From: Bacteroidota bacterium
Lineage (GTDB): Bacteria > Bacteroidota > Bacteroidia > Chitinophagales > Saprospiraceae
Assembly (NCBI GenBank): GCA_003045895.1
Contig: PZPC01000024.1
Coordinates: forward strand, 1 to 64,000
DNA: 64,000 bases
Direction: 5' to 3'
Made by a program: the position numbers and the translations under genes. This document shows positions 26,460 to 34,690 of the stretch, piece after piece. Under the pieces are notes generated by a model that saw nothing but the letters and a program-made list of their open reading frames with translations, did not search any database and was not told the DNA's origin. Each line of letters begins with the position of its first letter. The first letter of the stretch is position 1.

Positions 26460-27161
26460 ATGACAACAGGAGCGAATCAACTCAGTAATAAAGTCCGGGG
26501 AACGGCCCTCCGTTTCGGGCAGGCCGTCCGGTGGTTGCCGCAGCGCCTGCTTCGACTGGGGAAACACCTGCAGCACTTCTGCTGGTCGGACCCGCAGTGG
26601 TGGGTGGAGAGCGGGTACGTCGTGCTGGATATACTGGCCGTCCCCGAGCTGTACGAAACCTTGGCCGACTGGCTGAAGTGGCGTACCCGACCACTCACGC
26701 CAGCGGAAGTGACGCTGTTGACCCCCCTCTTCGGAACCTCCCTGCACTACGACCGTATCCGGATCGACGAGCGGGCTTACCTGGGTCCACCGCAATGGAA
26801 CATCTGCTACGTCAGCTTCTCTACCATCAATGCCTGGGGAGCCATGAACCCGGCCCTCCTGATCCACGAGGTGGTACACGTCTGGCAATTCCAACACCTG
26901 GGCAGCGTCTACATTCCACGGGCACTGCGCGCGCAGCGCAGCCGGGCGGGCTACAACTACGGCGGCGCCATCCAGGTGGCGAATTGGGCGCAGCGGTCGG
27001 CAAGCCTGCAGGATTTTAACCCCGAACAACAAGCCGACCTGGTGGCCGACTACTGGCGCATCCAGCACGGCCTGCCCGCCTACTGGGGCCCCGCCGGCCT
27101 GGCCGATCTGCCGTTTTACGCCTACTTTGTGGCGCAGTTGCAGACCGACGGCAGTGCATAA
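26460..27161 (+). CDS. Hypothetical protein with an HEVVH putative metalloprotease motif
   Basis: A 233-residue protein I cannot assign. A central HEVVHVWQFQHLG matches the HExxH(x)xQ pattern of zinc metallopeptidases such as the DUF4157 class. A helix runs into it (NPALLIHEVVHVWQ), followed by RALRAQRSRAGYNYGG and NPEQQADLVADYWRIQHG, where the Glu or Asp could be a third ligand. No signal peptide; one hydrophobic stretch at about 58-68. Co-directional with queE, 15 nt downstream. Peptidase activity is inference from one motif. Confidence 0.7.
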   Translation: MTTGANQLSNKVRGTALRFGQAVRWLPQRLLRLGKHLQHFCWSDPQWWVESGYVVLDILAVPELYETLADWLKWRTRPLTPAEVTLLTPLFGTSLHYDRIRIDERAYLGPPQWNICYVSFSTINAWGAMNPALLIHEVVHVWQFQHLGSVYIPRALRAQRSRAGYNYGGAIQVANWAQRSASLQDFNPEQQADLVADYWRIQHGLPAYWGPAGLADLPFYAYFVAQLQTDGSA

Positions 27162-27567
27162 CTGGCGAGCAATGGTGGTGGTTTGCCCCGTACGACCAGT
27201 GGGTCAAAAATGGGGCCGGCGTTCAGGCCTTGAGGGTGGGCCCCTCCCAAGGGGCTTTTATGCCCAGGCAAGAAATCCCCCCTCCAGCCCCTCACGGACA
27301 GGCCACAAGATGGGCCAATCTCATCCAATCTCAATACTCTTCGTATTACCTCTCTAGTGTCCCCTGCGTCAGCATATGCCCGCAAAATATCAGTGCCTCC
27401 GCGCCTTCGCGCCCCCCTTTGTGCCCTTTGTCACCTCCATGCCCTTTGTGGTGAAAAAAACGCCATGCCCGCTGTGGTAAAAATCCCTCCGTGCCGCTCG
27501 GCAGCAAAAAAACACCCGCCCTCCCAAATAATTCCCCATATTTGTCCAACACCAAATACCGTACCTG
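27162..27567. other. 406-bp intergenic region with degenerate repeats
   Basis: No gene is seen. Positions 27212-27340 resemble the spacers at 1123-1240 and 22724-22755. Positions 27390-27470 carry internally repetitive text built on 'ccctttgtgccctttgt...ccctttgtggtgaaaaaaa', a kind of fast-decaying intergenic sequence common in Bacteroidota. Confidence 0.45.
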
Positions 27568-27900
27568 ATGTCACTAGTACCTAACGATTGGATCAAGGAA
27601 GATTTTTTAGCCCTTGTACTCGACTATGCCGCTCACGCTGACCTGGAGATTTCCTCCGCCGAGCGCGCCTACATGAAAAACCTGTGTGGCGAAGCCCACT
27701 GCGAAAAGGCTGCGGCTTTCAACGAGGCCCATTCGGATTACGACGTGGTGCAGGTACTCGCCGACATGAAGGAACAGTTCTTTCCGGGTGCCGAGGGTAC
27801 CTCCCAACTGACCCAGCACCTACTGGTCCTCTTCCATGCCGACCACGACTACAGCCACCTGGAACACAGCCTCATGCGGGGGCTGCAGCGCCTTTGGTAG
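27568..27900 (+). CDS. Small acidic helical protein, TerB-like, function unknown
   Basis: A 110-residue soluble, acidic, mainly helical protein. The opening WIKEDFLALVLDYAAHADLEISSAERAYMKNLCG has the pattern of TerB/DnaJ-associated helical domains (helix, D-x-(E/D)-I-S-x-x-E calcium-like loop, helix), but the match is loose. Several His residues near the C-terminus (LLVLFHADHDYSHLEH). Start and stop are tidy; no operon partner is apparent. Confidence 0.65.
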   Translation: MSLVPNDWIKEDFLALVLDYAAHADLEISSAERAYMKNLCGEAHCEKAAAFNEAHSDYDVVQVLADMKEQFFPGAEGTSQLTQHLLVLFHADHDYSHLEHSLMRGLQRLW

Positions 27901-27934
27901 AAAAGTAACTTTCATGTTTTCGCTATCGTGATGT

Positions 27935-28510
27935 ATGGTTATCTCTCATCAACATAAAATACTCTTTATCCACATCCACCGGACGGGCGGGTCTACCATC
28001 ATCAACCTATTGCAGCAACAGCTAGGGGCTGAAGTAAGGGTAGTCTCCCAACACGGTAATGCCCGGACATCCGAATCCGAACTGCTGGAACACCATCCCG
28101 AGTACTTTACCTTTGGCTTCGTCAGAAATCCGTGGGCCCGGCTGCTTTCCTGGTACGCCCTCCTCAACAAGTGGAACCCCACAGACCAGGCAACTGCGCG
28201 GCGAAAATTTGAAGCGTTCCTCACCTGGGATAAGGCAGCTGCGCCTGCTGATCCGTTTTTTCATTACAATCAACTGGACTACTTCACCACTGGATGTGAA
28301 CCGCCAACGGCCACGAAAATATACCGGTACGAAAATTATGCCGAAGAAACCCACCGGCTGTTCGCACGTTTGGGCTTCCCCCTGGCTCATATCCCCGTGA
28401 TGAACGCTACGGCTGGCAAAGATTATCGGGATTACTACACCGCCAGAAGCATCGAATTGGTGCGGGAGAAATGCCAGCGGGATCTTGATTACTTTCAGTA
28501 TGATTTTTAG
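27935..28510 (+). CDS. Sulfotransferase family 2 domain protein
   Basis: A 191-residue cytosolic sulfotransferase-like protein. The 5'-phosphosulfate loop is HKILFIHIHRTGGSTIIN (residues 7-24) and the 3'-phosphate motif is TFGFVRNPWARLLSWY (about 49-64). C-terminal RSIELVREKCQRDLDYFQYDF is typical of the sulfotransferase 2 family. It moves sulfate from PAPS to a hydroxyl or amino acceptor; the acceptor is unknown. An APS/PAPS-reductase-type gene lies 116 nt downstream, so two sulfonucleotide enzymes are neighbours. Confidence 0.88.
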   Translation: MVISHQHKILFIHIHRTGGSTIINLLQQQLGAEVRVVSQHGNARTSESELLEHHPEYFTFGFVRNPWARLLSWYALLNKWNPTDQATARRKFEAFLTWDKAAAPADPFFHYNQLDYFTTGCEPPTATKIYRYENYAEETHRLFARLGFPLAHIPVMNATAGKDYRDYYTARSIELVREKCQRDLDYFQYDF

Positions 28511-28536
28511 CAGCGCAGTGCGCTGTTTTTATTTTG
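28511..28536 (+). terminator. Terminator after the sulfotransferase gene
   Basis: Directly after the TAG: cagcg-cagtg-cgctg stem-loop followed by tttttatttt. Confidence 0.55.
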
Positions 28537-28626
28537 TCAAAGTCTACCAACTTACTATGGTATGAAGCGCAAAATGCTTAATATTGCCCGGTAATTCGGC
28601 CATTTGTTCAGAAAACCCAAACCTTA

Positions 28627-29331
28627 ATGCCCGCAACAGCCCTTTTATCCGAATCCCTGGCCGTACAACGCGAACTGTTTGCCGAGCGCCTGGCCGCCTA
28701 TCGGGAACAGGGTTTGCAGGTCTTCGCGTCGTCTTCTTTTCAAACCCACAGCATTCCAATGCTGCATTTGATCAGTGAATTGGACCGCAGTATTCCGGTG
28801 GTCTTTCTCCAAACAGGCTTCCATTTTCCGGAGACGCTCGCTTTTCGCGACCAGATTGCCGGGCAACTGGGTTTGCGGGTGATTAACGTAGAATCAGTTG
28901 TGCCCAAGCTGGCGCAGCGCGATCCGGCGGGCCGCTTTCATTTTGCCAGCGACCCCACCTATTGCTGCTACCTCAACAAGACCAAGCCGATGGAACCGAT
29001 CCTGGCCCAGTACGATGTCTGGATCACGGGCGTGCGCAGCGATCAAAGCGAAAACCGCAAAAAATTCACCCTGGAAGCACCCGGACCCTTTAATACCTTG
29101 CGCTTTCACCCCATGCTTGATTGGACCAACAAAATGATCCACCAGTACCGCAAGGCCTACCAACTGCTCCCGCATCCGCTGGAAGCCAAGGGCTACCTGA
29201 GCATCGGCTGTGCCCCCTGCACCCAGCGGTTCAGCCTCGGGGAGGGCGACAACCGCGGTGGTCGCTGGGCCGGCCTCAAGAAAACAGAATGCGGCCTGCA
29301 CACCGATCTGGCCACCCCCGGCAACAGCTGA
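28627..29331 (+). CDS. cysH: Phosphoadenylyl/adenylyl-sulfate reductase (Fe-S type)
   Basis: A 234-residue CysH-family enzyme that reduces activated sulfate to sulfite. The ATP-PPase-like core has FASSSFQTHSIPMLHLI and VVFLQTGFHFPET; the later ITGVRSDQSENR is a family hallmark. Cys 113-114 (TYCCYLNKTKP), Cys 195 and 198 (GCAPCT) match the four ligands of the 4Fe-4S cluster of APS-type reductases, and KKTECGLH provides the catalytic Cys at 222. The cluster suggests adenylyl-sulfate rather than PAPS as substrate. No cysD, cysN or cysI in the window. Confidence 0.93.
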   Translation: MPATALLSESLAVQRELFAERLAAYREQGLQVFASSSFQTHSIPMLHLISELDRSIPVVFLQTGFHFPETLAFRDQIAGQLGLRVINVESVVPKLAQRDPAGRFHFASDPTYCCYLNKTKPMEPILAQYDVWITGVRSDQSENRKKFTLEAPGPFNTLRFHPMLDWTNKMIHQYRKAYQLLPHPLEAKGYLSIGCAPCTQRFSLGEGDNRGGRWAGLKKTECGLHTDLATPGNS

Positions 29332-29361
29332 GTGACCAAAACCTTTACCCCCTTACCCCCC

Positions 29362-29458
29362 TTACACTTTTACCCCCTTACACTTTTACCCCCTTTACAC
29401 TTTTACCCCCTTACACTTTTACCCCCTTACACTTTTACCCCTTTACACTTTTACCCCC
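29362..29458 (+). repeat. 16-bp pyrimidine-rich tandem repeat, six units
   Basis: Six consecutive copies of ttacacttttaccccc, with units of 15-17 bp, flanked by further accccctt text from 29341 and up to 29470. The array fills the spacer between cysH and the epimerase gene and ends about 13 nt before its ATG. Unit lengths are not multiples of three, so it is not coding. Confidence 0.9.
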
Positions 29459-29471
29459 TTACCCCCTCTCC

Positions 29472-30395
29472 ATGAAAGTACTCCTCACCGGCGGCGCCGG
29501 CTACATCGGCTACGGACTGGTTCGGCAACTGATGTTTGCCCCCGAGATCAGCGAAATCATCATCTACGACAACCTGTCGCGGCGCAACTACGCTTTTTTC
29601 GACCACCAGAAGTTCATCGAAAAGCCCCTTCGCTTTGTGCACGGCGACATCCTCGATGGGCGTACCCTGCAGCAAACGCTCCAGGGTGTGGACGTCATTT
29701 TTCACCTGGCGGCTAAAGTGACCACTCCTTTTGCGGATACCGATGCCCATAGCTTCGACCAGATTAACCACTGGGGGACGGCCCAGGTAGCCTACGCTGC
29801 CGAACAAACCGACGTGCAACACCTGATCTACGTGAGTAGTGCTGCCGTTTACGGCGACACCGATACGGCCGTCAACGAAGATGCGATACCCGATCCTCAT
29901 TCCTACTACGGCATCGCCAAGCTGGCGGGTGAAGAGCAGGTGCTGCGCCTGCAAAACAAGATGAAGGTGCAGGTGATTCGCTCTGGCAACGTCTACGGTT
30001 ACAACCCTGCCTACCGGATCGACGCCGTGATGAACCGCTTCATCTTCGAGGCCCACTTCCAGGGGCGGGTGAGTGTGCAGGGCAGCGGTGAGCAACAGCG
30101 CTCCTTCCTGCACGTCGATAAACTGGCTACCGCCCTGCGGCAACTGCTCAATAGTCCGCTCCCTTCCGGCACCTACAACCTGGCAGAACACAATTTTTCC
30201 ATCAATGATATTCTGCTTTCCCTGAAAATTTTATACCCCGATTTGGAGACCATCCTGATCAATCCCAATATGCCACGCCGCAACATCAGCCTGCAAGTGC
30301 CAGCTCGCCTGTGGAGCCAACTTTTTATTCCCGACATCAGCCTCCTCGACGAATTCCAGGCATTTCAGGCCGTCTTCGCCTTTCGGTCAAAATAG
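29472..30395 (+). CDS. NAD-dependent epimerase/dehydratase (extended SDR)
   Basis: A 307-residue extended short-chain dehydrogenase. I choose the ATG at 29472, where MKVLLTGGAGYIGYGLV starts the Rossmann motif (GxxGxxG); the open frame upstream only translates the tandem repeat. Other motifs: VIFHLAAKVTTPF, LIYVSSAAVYG and the catalytic SYYGIAKLAGE (Y-x3-K). The family epimerises or dehydrates nucleotide sugars; the substrate is not predictable. The start codon follows a 16-bp tandem array, so leader length may vary between strains. Confidence 0.92.
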   Translation: MKVLLTGGAGYIGYGLVRQLMFAPEISEIIIYDNLSRRNYAFFDHQKFIEKPLRFVHGDILDGRTLQQTLQGVDVIFHLAAKVTTPFADTDAHSFDQINHWGTAQVAYAAEQTDVQHLIYVSSAAVYGDTDTAVNEDAIPDPHSYYGIAKLAGEEQVLRLQNKMKVQVIRSGNVYGYNPAYRIDAVMNRFIFEAHFQGRVSVQGSGEQQRSFLHVDKLATALRQLLNSPLPSGTYNLAEHNFSINDILLSLKILYPDLETILINPNMPRRNISLQVPARLWSQLFIPDISLLDEFQAFQAVFAFRSK

Positions 30396-30416
30396 CGTCT
30401 TGTCCAAAAATCTTGT

Positions 30417-30424
30417 TAGCTTTG
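30417..30424 (+). promoter_or_regulatory. Putative -7 box (TAGCTTTG)
   Basis: An exact TAnnTTTG match 30 nt before the ATG at 30455. A TTG lies upstream at 30400-30402, but its 14-nt spacing is shorter than expected. Confidence 0.35.
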
Positions 30425-30454
30425 GGTTGTTTTTATCATTAGGAATTAAGATTT

Positions 30455-30916
30455 ATGGAATCCTCGTTTGTTCCCAACTGGCTCCAGGCCTACGATCCGT
30501 TTCTGGTTCTGGGTGTCGGGTTGGTGTTAGCTGTGCTGGTGTTGTGGTTGCTTTTCGCGCTGGTGCGTGGTGGCGGCCGAAAACCAGCGGGCAGCGGGCT
30601 CGCTATCCAATCCTTTCAATTGGCACCGCTGGGGCGGGACGCCTACCTCAAAGTGGTCAATCCTGGTGTACCGGTTACCCTGAGTGCCGTTACCATTCTG
30701 GGTCGTGCCGATGTAACCGTTAAGAACGAGGTAGCAGGCCAGCTACTGGGCAGCGACGGTGCCTACAGCATCCTTCTGGAAGCCAGCGGCGCTGAACGGC
30801 TGTTGCCCAATTTTTCGGTACAATTCACTTTTGTAGATACCCAACGGCAGGCCTTCCTACAGGTTTTTACCCTGGATCCTATTAAAAGTGTAAGTTTTAA
30901 GCACAAACGCAGCTAG
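30455..30916 (+). CDS. Hypothetical single-span membrane protein
   Basis: A 153-residue protein with one N-terminal membrane helix (about 15-38, PFLVLGVGLVLAVLVLWLLFALV), a Gly/Arg-rich linker, then a beta-rich domain of about 100 residues (AIQSFQLAPLGRDAYLKVVNPG, VTILGRADVTVKNEVAGQ). The predicted topology could place the domain outside or inside; the positive RGGGRK after the helix favours inside. No family recognised. bshB1 starts 29 nt after its stop on the same strand, so an operon is plausible. Confidence 0.7.
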   Translation: MESSFVPNWLQAYDPFLVLGVGLVLAVLVLWLLFALVRGGGRKPAGSGLAIQSFQLAPLGRDAYLKVVNPGVPVTLSAVTILGRADVTVKNEVAGQLLGSDGAYSILLEASGAERLLPNFSVQFTFVDTQRQAFLQVFTLDPIKSVSFKHKRS

Positions 30917-30945
30917 TGCGATTCCCTATACCTAAACAATAACTT

Positions 30946-31680
30946 TTGAAAAAAGTAGACATCCTGGCCATTGGCGTCCATCCCGACGACGTAGAACTGG
31001 CTTGTAATGGCACCTTGCTGCGTCACCTGGCCGCCGGTAAAACGGTCGGTCTGGTAGATCTCACCCAGGGAGAACTGGGCACCCGTGGCAGCGCTGCCAT
31101 CCGGTCGGTTGAGGCTGCCCGGGCGGCTACCCTTTTGGGGGCATCTTTTCGCTGGAACCTCGGTATGGCCGATGGTTTTTTCGCACCGACGCCAGAAAAT
31201 ACCCGCAAAATTATCGGTGCCATCCGCGCCTGCCAACCCACCATCGTGCTAGCCAACGCCCTGAGCGATCGCCACCCCGACCACGGCCGCGCGGCCAAAC
31301 TGGTGGCTGACGCCTGCTTTTACAGCGGATTGTCAAAAATCGAAACCACCAACGAAGCAGGGGAGACGCAGGCCAAATGGCGGCCCCAGGCCCTTTATCA
31401 CTACATCCAGGATCACAACCTGACGCCCGATTTTGTGGTAGACATCACCGATTTTATTGATCGAAAGATGGACATCATCATGGCCTTCGGTTCCCAGTTC
31501 CACAACCCCACCGCGACGGAATACGCCCAGGAAGAAAGCACGCCCATCAGTGGCACCCAGTTCATGGATTTTCTCCGTGCCAAAGCAGCGACTTACGGCC
31601 GCATTGCCGGTTACGACTACGGCGAGGGTTTCAACGTGGCCCGGATACCTGGTGTGAAGAGCTTTTTCGACCTGGATTAG
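30946..31680 (+). CDS. bshB1: Bacillithiol biosynthesis deacetylase BshB1
   Basis: A 244-residue PIG-L/LmbE-family zinc deacetylase. It removes the acetyl group of GlcNAc-malate in bacillithiol synthesis. A TTG start at 30946 gives KKVDILAIGVHPDDVELACNGTLL directly at the zinc motif HPDDVEL. LVDLTQGELGTRGS, RHPDHGRAAKLV (third zinc ligand), and a C-terminal FGSQFHNP are all BshB1 features. bshA and bshC are not in the window. Confidence 0.93.
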   Translation: MKKVDILAIGVHPDDVELACNGTLLRHLAAGKTVGLVDLTQGELGTRGSAAIRSVEAARAATLLGASFRWNLGMADGFFAPTPENTRKIIGAIRACQPTIVLANALSDRHPDHGRAAKLVADACFYSGLSKIETTNEAGETQAKWRPQALYHYIQDHNLTPDFVVDITDFIDRKMDIIMAFGSQFHNPTATEYAQEESTPISGTQFMDFLRAKAATYGRIAGYDYGEGFNVARIPGVKSFFDLD

Positions 31681-31699
31681 GCGTCCAATTGCTTAGCGC

Positions 31700-32287
31700 C
31701 TAAAACGTCAGCATGAATCCTATCCCTTCACCACTAAAAGACAGCCCCTGCAAGAGGGCCGGAATATCCTGGTTGCCCCTGGCGAGGAGGAGATAAGTCG
31801 TGAGGTCGAATGCCAGTAAAAAGCCACCCTGCAGCACAATGCTGCGGCCGAAGCCTTTGAGTCGTTCGGGCTTGTTGTCGGTGTTTTTACTCCGCTCCAT
31901 CAGGTAGGCACCGCCCAGCATATAGCCCACGTCCAGCCCCGCGTTGAAGAGCAGGACTTTCTGAATGTGGTATTGCTCGTGGATCGTGGCGGCCAAATCG
32001 TAGCTGCCGGGGTCAGCCTGCAGGCTCGACCAGTAGCCAAAGCCCGCCAGGGTGAGGTTGATCACGTTCCAGCCGATGTTCATGTCGTGGAAGTAGCGGT
32101 CGGAATCCGTTGCCTTCCCGCGCAGGGCCAGCCCCGTACCCATGTTCCCCACTGCCCAGGCGCCCAGCACGAGCATGGCCGTTTGTTGCTGCTGAAGGCG
32201 GCGCTCGTTAAAGTTGGTCAGTTGCTGAGATTGACCCCAACTGAGCGTGGCGGCAAGCAGTAAGGCGAAGACGAAAAAATAGCGCAT
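31700..32287 (-). CDS. Exported/membrane protein of unknown function
   Basis: A 195-residue protein with a signal peptide (MRYFFVFALLLAATLSWGQS) followed by a helical region with several hydrophobic segments: TAMLVLGAWAVGNMGTGLAL, WNVINLTLAGFGYWSSLQ, VLLFNAGLDVGYMLGGAYLM, IVLQGGFLLAFDLTTYLLL. A short HEQYHIQK stretch is present but is not an HExxH motif. It recalls small Bacteroidota membrane DUF proteins; I do not assign a family. It is convergent with bshB1. Confidence 0.7.
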   Translation of the reverse strand: MRYFFVFALLLAATLSWGQSQQLTNFNERRLQQQQTAMLVLGAWAVGNMGTGLALRGKATDSDRYFHDMNIGWNVINLTLAGFGYWSSLQADPGSYDLAATIHEQYHIQKVLLFNAGLDVGYMLGGAYLMERSKNTDNKPERLKGFGRSIVLQGGFLLAFDLTTYLLLARGNQDIPALLQGLSFSGEGIGFMLTF

Positions 32288-32562
32288 GGCAATAAGGTTT
32301 AAATTTGCTGGTTCTAAAAATGACCGGCACGTGGATTTAATTCCCAGTTAAAGCGTTTAGCAGCAGTGTTTGTTCACCCGTTTTTTTGAGTGGGTTTGGC
32401 TTGACTTTGAACAAAAATACCGATTTCGCCACCAGCTTCTTCACACAAGGCAAAATCTTATTGGGACAACGCTATTTATTCCGGGGCTTGGCAACTTTTT
32501 ATTTTTAAATTTGCTGGAACTATGCATACCCTCGAACCGTTCATGGAGGAAATTCAGAAGCC

Positions 32563-33873
32563 ATGTTGCACCAAACTGCTCAGTTGTACCGCGAATCTTT
32601 TGCAGGCTTACGCCGGGAAGTCTGGTATTTATCCCTGGTGTTGTTCATCAACCGGACCGGGGCCATGGTCATTCCCTTTCTCACCGTGTACCTGACCTCC
32701 CGTCGGGGATTTAGTTTGTCCGATGCCGGCCTGATCATGAGTTGTTTTGGGCTCGGCTCGGTGCTGGGCTCCTTCGTGGGGGGCTGGATTACCGACCGTT
32801 TTGGCTTCTACCGGGTTCAGCAGTGGACCCTGGTGGGCAGTGGGCTGATGTTCTGGATGCTGGGCCAGCAATCCTCTTTCTGGGGCATGTGCCTGGGGAT
32901 TTTTGCCCTGAGTGCCGTCACCGATGCCTTTCGACCCGCCAACCAGGCGGCGCTGGCTTTTTACAGCCACCCCAAAAACCGGGCGCGGGCCTACGGACTG
33001 TTGCGTTTGGCCGTCAACCTGGGGTTCTCCATGGGGCCCGTCCTGGGCGGTTTGATTATTGCCGGGTTGGGCTACGAGTGGTTGTTCGTGGTCAACGGTT
33101 TCTCTTGTCTGTTCGCCGCCGTGGCTTACCGCCTGCTGCTGCCACCGGGCCGTGCCGAAGCCACCATCAGCGACCAGCCGGAGCGGCTCGTCGGCCCGTC
33201 GGCCTACCGCAACCGGCCCTTCATGCTGTTTGTCTTTTTTATTATGCTGGGTGCCGTAGCCTTCATGCAGTTCTTTGGTAGCCTGCCCGTTTACCTAAAA
33301 GAACAGCTGGGCTATACCGAAGGCCAGATCGGCTTACTGATCGCGCTCAACGGGGCTTTGATTGTCGCCATAGAAATGCCCCTGGTTCACAAAATGGGTC
33401 AGTATTTTCGGTCGCTGCCCATCATTATTTTCGGTTACATCTTGTTGGCCATTGGGTTCATCTTACTGCAAGGGGCTGCCTGGATGGTCATTTTTGGTGT
33501 TGCTTTTATTGTCTTTATTACCTTCGGTGAAATGCTCAGCATGCCATTTGCGAGTACGTTCACCGCAGCTACCGCCCCCGTTAGCCGCCGGGGCCAATAC
33601 ATGGGCTTGCTCAGCATTGGCTGGGCAGGTGCTTTTATTATTGCGCCTACGCTGGGTTTGCGTTGGGCGGAAGCCTTTGGCTTTTCTTCCCTCTGGCGGC
33701 TGGCGGCAGGCCTGGCGCTGGTAGCTAGCCTGGGTATTTACCTGGTGGATCGCTTTTCGACTTTCGGAACGGAGTTCCTGGGCCAGGACGAACCCATTGC
33801 CATCAAGCCACCCCTTCCCGACGGGCAACTGGCACCTCAGGAAGGGGTAACCCACGTCAGTATCATTCAATAA
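32563..33873 (+). CDS. Major facilitator superfamily transporter
   Basis: A 436-residue protein with 12 predicted membrane helices. The loop after helix 2 shows the MFS motif A variant GGWITDRFGFYRVQQW (G-x-x-x-D-R-x-G), and helix 5 has RLAVNLGFSMGPVLGGLI, a motif C-like antiporter signature. The second half repeats the pattern (LIALNGALIVAIEMPLVHKMGQYF). Drug or metabolite efflux is likely from motif C, but the substrate is unknown. The gene stands alone and has its own terminator. Confidence 0.92.
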   Translation: MLHQTAQLYRESFAGLRREVWYLSLVLFINRTGAMVIPFLTVYLTSRRGFSLSDAGLIMSCFGLGSVLGSFVGGWITDRFGFYRVQQWTLVGSGLMFWMLGQQSSFWGMCLGIFALSAVTDAFRPANQAALAFYSHPKNRARAYGLLRLAVNLGFSMGPVLGGLIIAGLGYEWLFVVNGFSCLFAAVAYRLLLPPGRAEATISDQPERLVGPSAYRNRPFMLFVFFIMLGAVAFMQFFGSLPVYLKEQLGYTEGQIGLLIALNGALIVAIEMPLVHKMGQYFRSLPIIIFGYILLAIGFILLQGAAWMVIFGVAFIVFITFGEMLSMPFASTFTAATAPVSRRGQYMGLLSIGWAGAFIIAPTLGLRWAEAFGFSSLWRLAAGLALVASLGIYLVDRFSTFGTEFLGQDEPIAIKPPLPDGQLAPQEGVTHVSIIQ

Positions 33874-33881
33874 GCAAATAG

Positions 33882-33915
33882 AAAATGGCTTCCCGGTGTA
33901 CCGGAAAGCCATTTT
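33882..33915 (+). terminator. Bidirectional terminator, MFS/amidase
   Basis: A 16-bp stem with one mismatch (aaaatggcttcccggt / accggaaagccatttt) and a 2-nt loop, between convergent genes. Confidence 0.7.
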
Positions 33916-33964
33916 GTGAGGCCAACGGAAGGGGCGTTGCCGCTCATGCTGACTCATTCCTACC

Positions 33965-34603
33965 TTATAAAATGGCCATGGATTCAATGATCGTGCGCAC
34001 CTGGGCTTCCGCAAAGCGCTCTACGATTTCGTCATCCATCAGCTGTAAAGCATCCTCGTAATTGTCAAAAAACAGGTGTTCCACCAGGAAGGCGGGCATA
34101 CTCGTTTTGGTGAGCACGTAGAAGCGCGCTTCCTTGTCGTGGTCACCATCGGAGGTGTCGCTACGGTAGCGGGAAATGCGCTCGCCGAGCAATTCACTGA
34201 CGTTGTTCCAGTGCAATTCGGCCACGGCATCAGAGGCGGTTCGGCCAGGAGAGGTGTACACCTCAAAGCCCCGGGCACTGCCACCACCTGCATTGGCGTG
34301 GTTGGAGATGTAGAGTGATTTGGCGACTTTCCTGGCGTACCAGTTGGCGAGTTCTACCCGGTAGGCCAGGCTGACGTCCAGGTATTCGTGGCTAACCAGG
34401 TAGAAAGGAATACCCAGCCGACCGAGTTTGAGGGCTACCCGATTGGTCAACGTCCGGTTGAAGACGCCTTCGTAGAACCAACCATTGTTGTGGAATCCCC
34501 CCTGGCTGAATCGGTGCTCTTTGCTGGGAGAGGTAACGTAATTGCCAGCAGGATCGAGACCGCCGTGTCCGGCATCTAAAAAAACAAGAAAATAATTGAC
34601 CAT
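33965..34603 (-). CDS. N-acetylmuramoyl-L-alanine amidase (Amidase_3), no leader
   Basis: A 212-residue zinc amidase that cuts the MurNAc-L-Ala bond of peptidoglycan. Zinc ligands and catalytic residues: FLDAGHGGLDP (His), FYEGVFNRTLTNRVALKL (Glu), YISNHANAGGG (His), and AFLVEHLFFDNYEDAL (catalytic Glu). The domain starts at residue 4, without a signal peptide or wall-binding domain. It resembles the Amidase_3 endolysins of phages and cytoplasmic recycling enzymes. Export, if any, would need another route. It is divergent from the FKBP gene across 87 bp. Confidence 0.9.
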   Translation of the reverse strand: MVNYFLVFLDAGHGGLDPAGNYVTSPSKEHRFSQGGFHNNGWFYEGVFNRTLTNRVALKLGRLGIPFYLVSHEYLDVSLAYRVELANWYARKVAKSLYISNHANAGGGSARGFEVYTSPGRTASDAVAELHWNNVSELLGERISRYRSDTSDGDHDKEARFYVLTKTSMPAFLVEHLFFDNYEDALQLMDDEIVERFAEAQVRTIIESMAIL

Positions 34604-34690
34604 GGGTAGAGGTATTGGTTTGTCTGCTAAAGTACCGCAATTTTAGCCGATTTTCAGTTTCTTTGCGGCACATTTTTAAATGAAGCATTT

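Noticed and set aside
25758-27068. 436-codon minus-strand frame opposite queE and the HEVVH gene
   Set aside because: It spans two genes on the other strand, one of them certain (queE), and has no recognisable features.
29362-29458. CRISPR array
   Set aside because: Units are 15-17 bp in direct contact, without spacers of uniform size, and no cas genes are present.
29121-29471. N-terminal extension of the epimerase gene
   Set aside because: It overlaps the 3' end of cysH and translates the non-triplet tandem repeat; the Rossmann motif starts at 29472.
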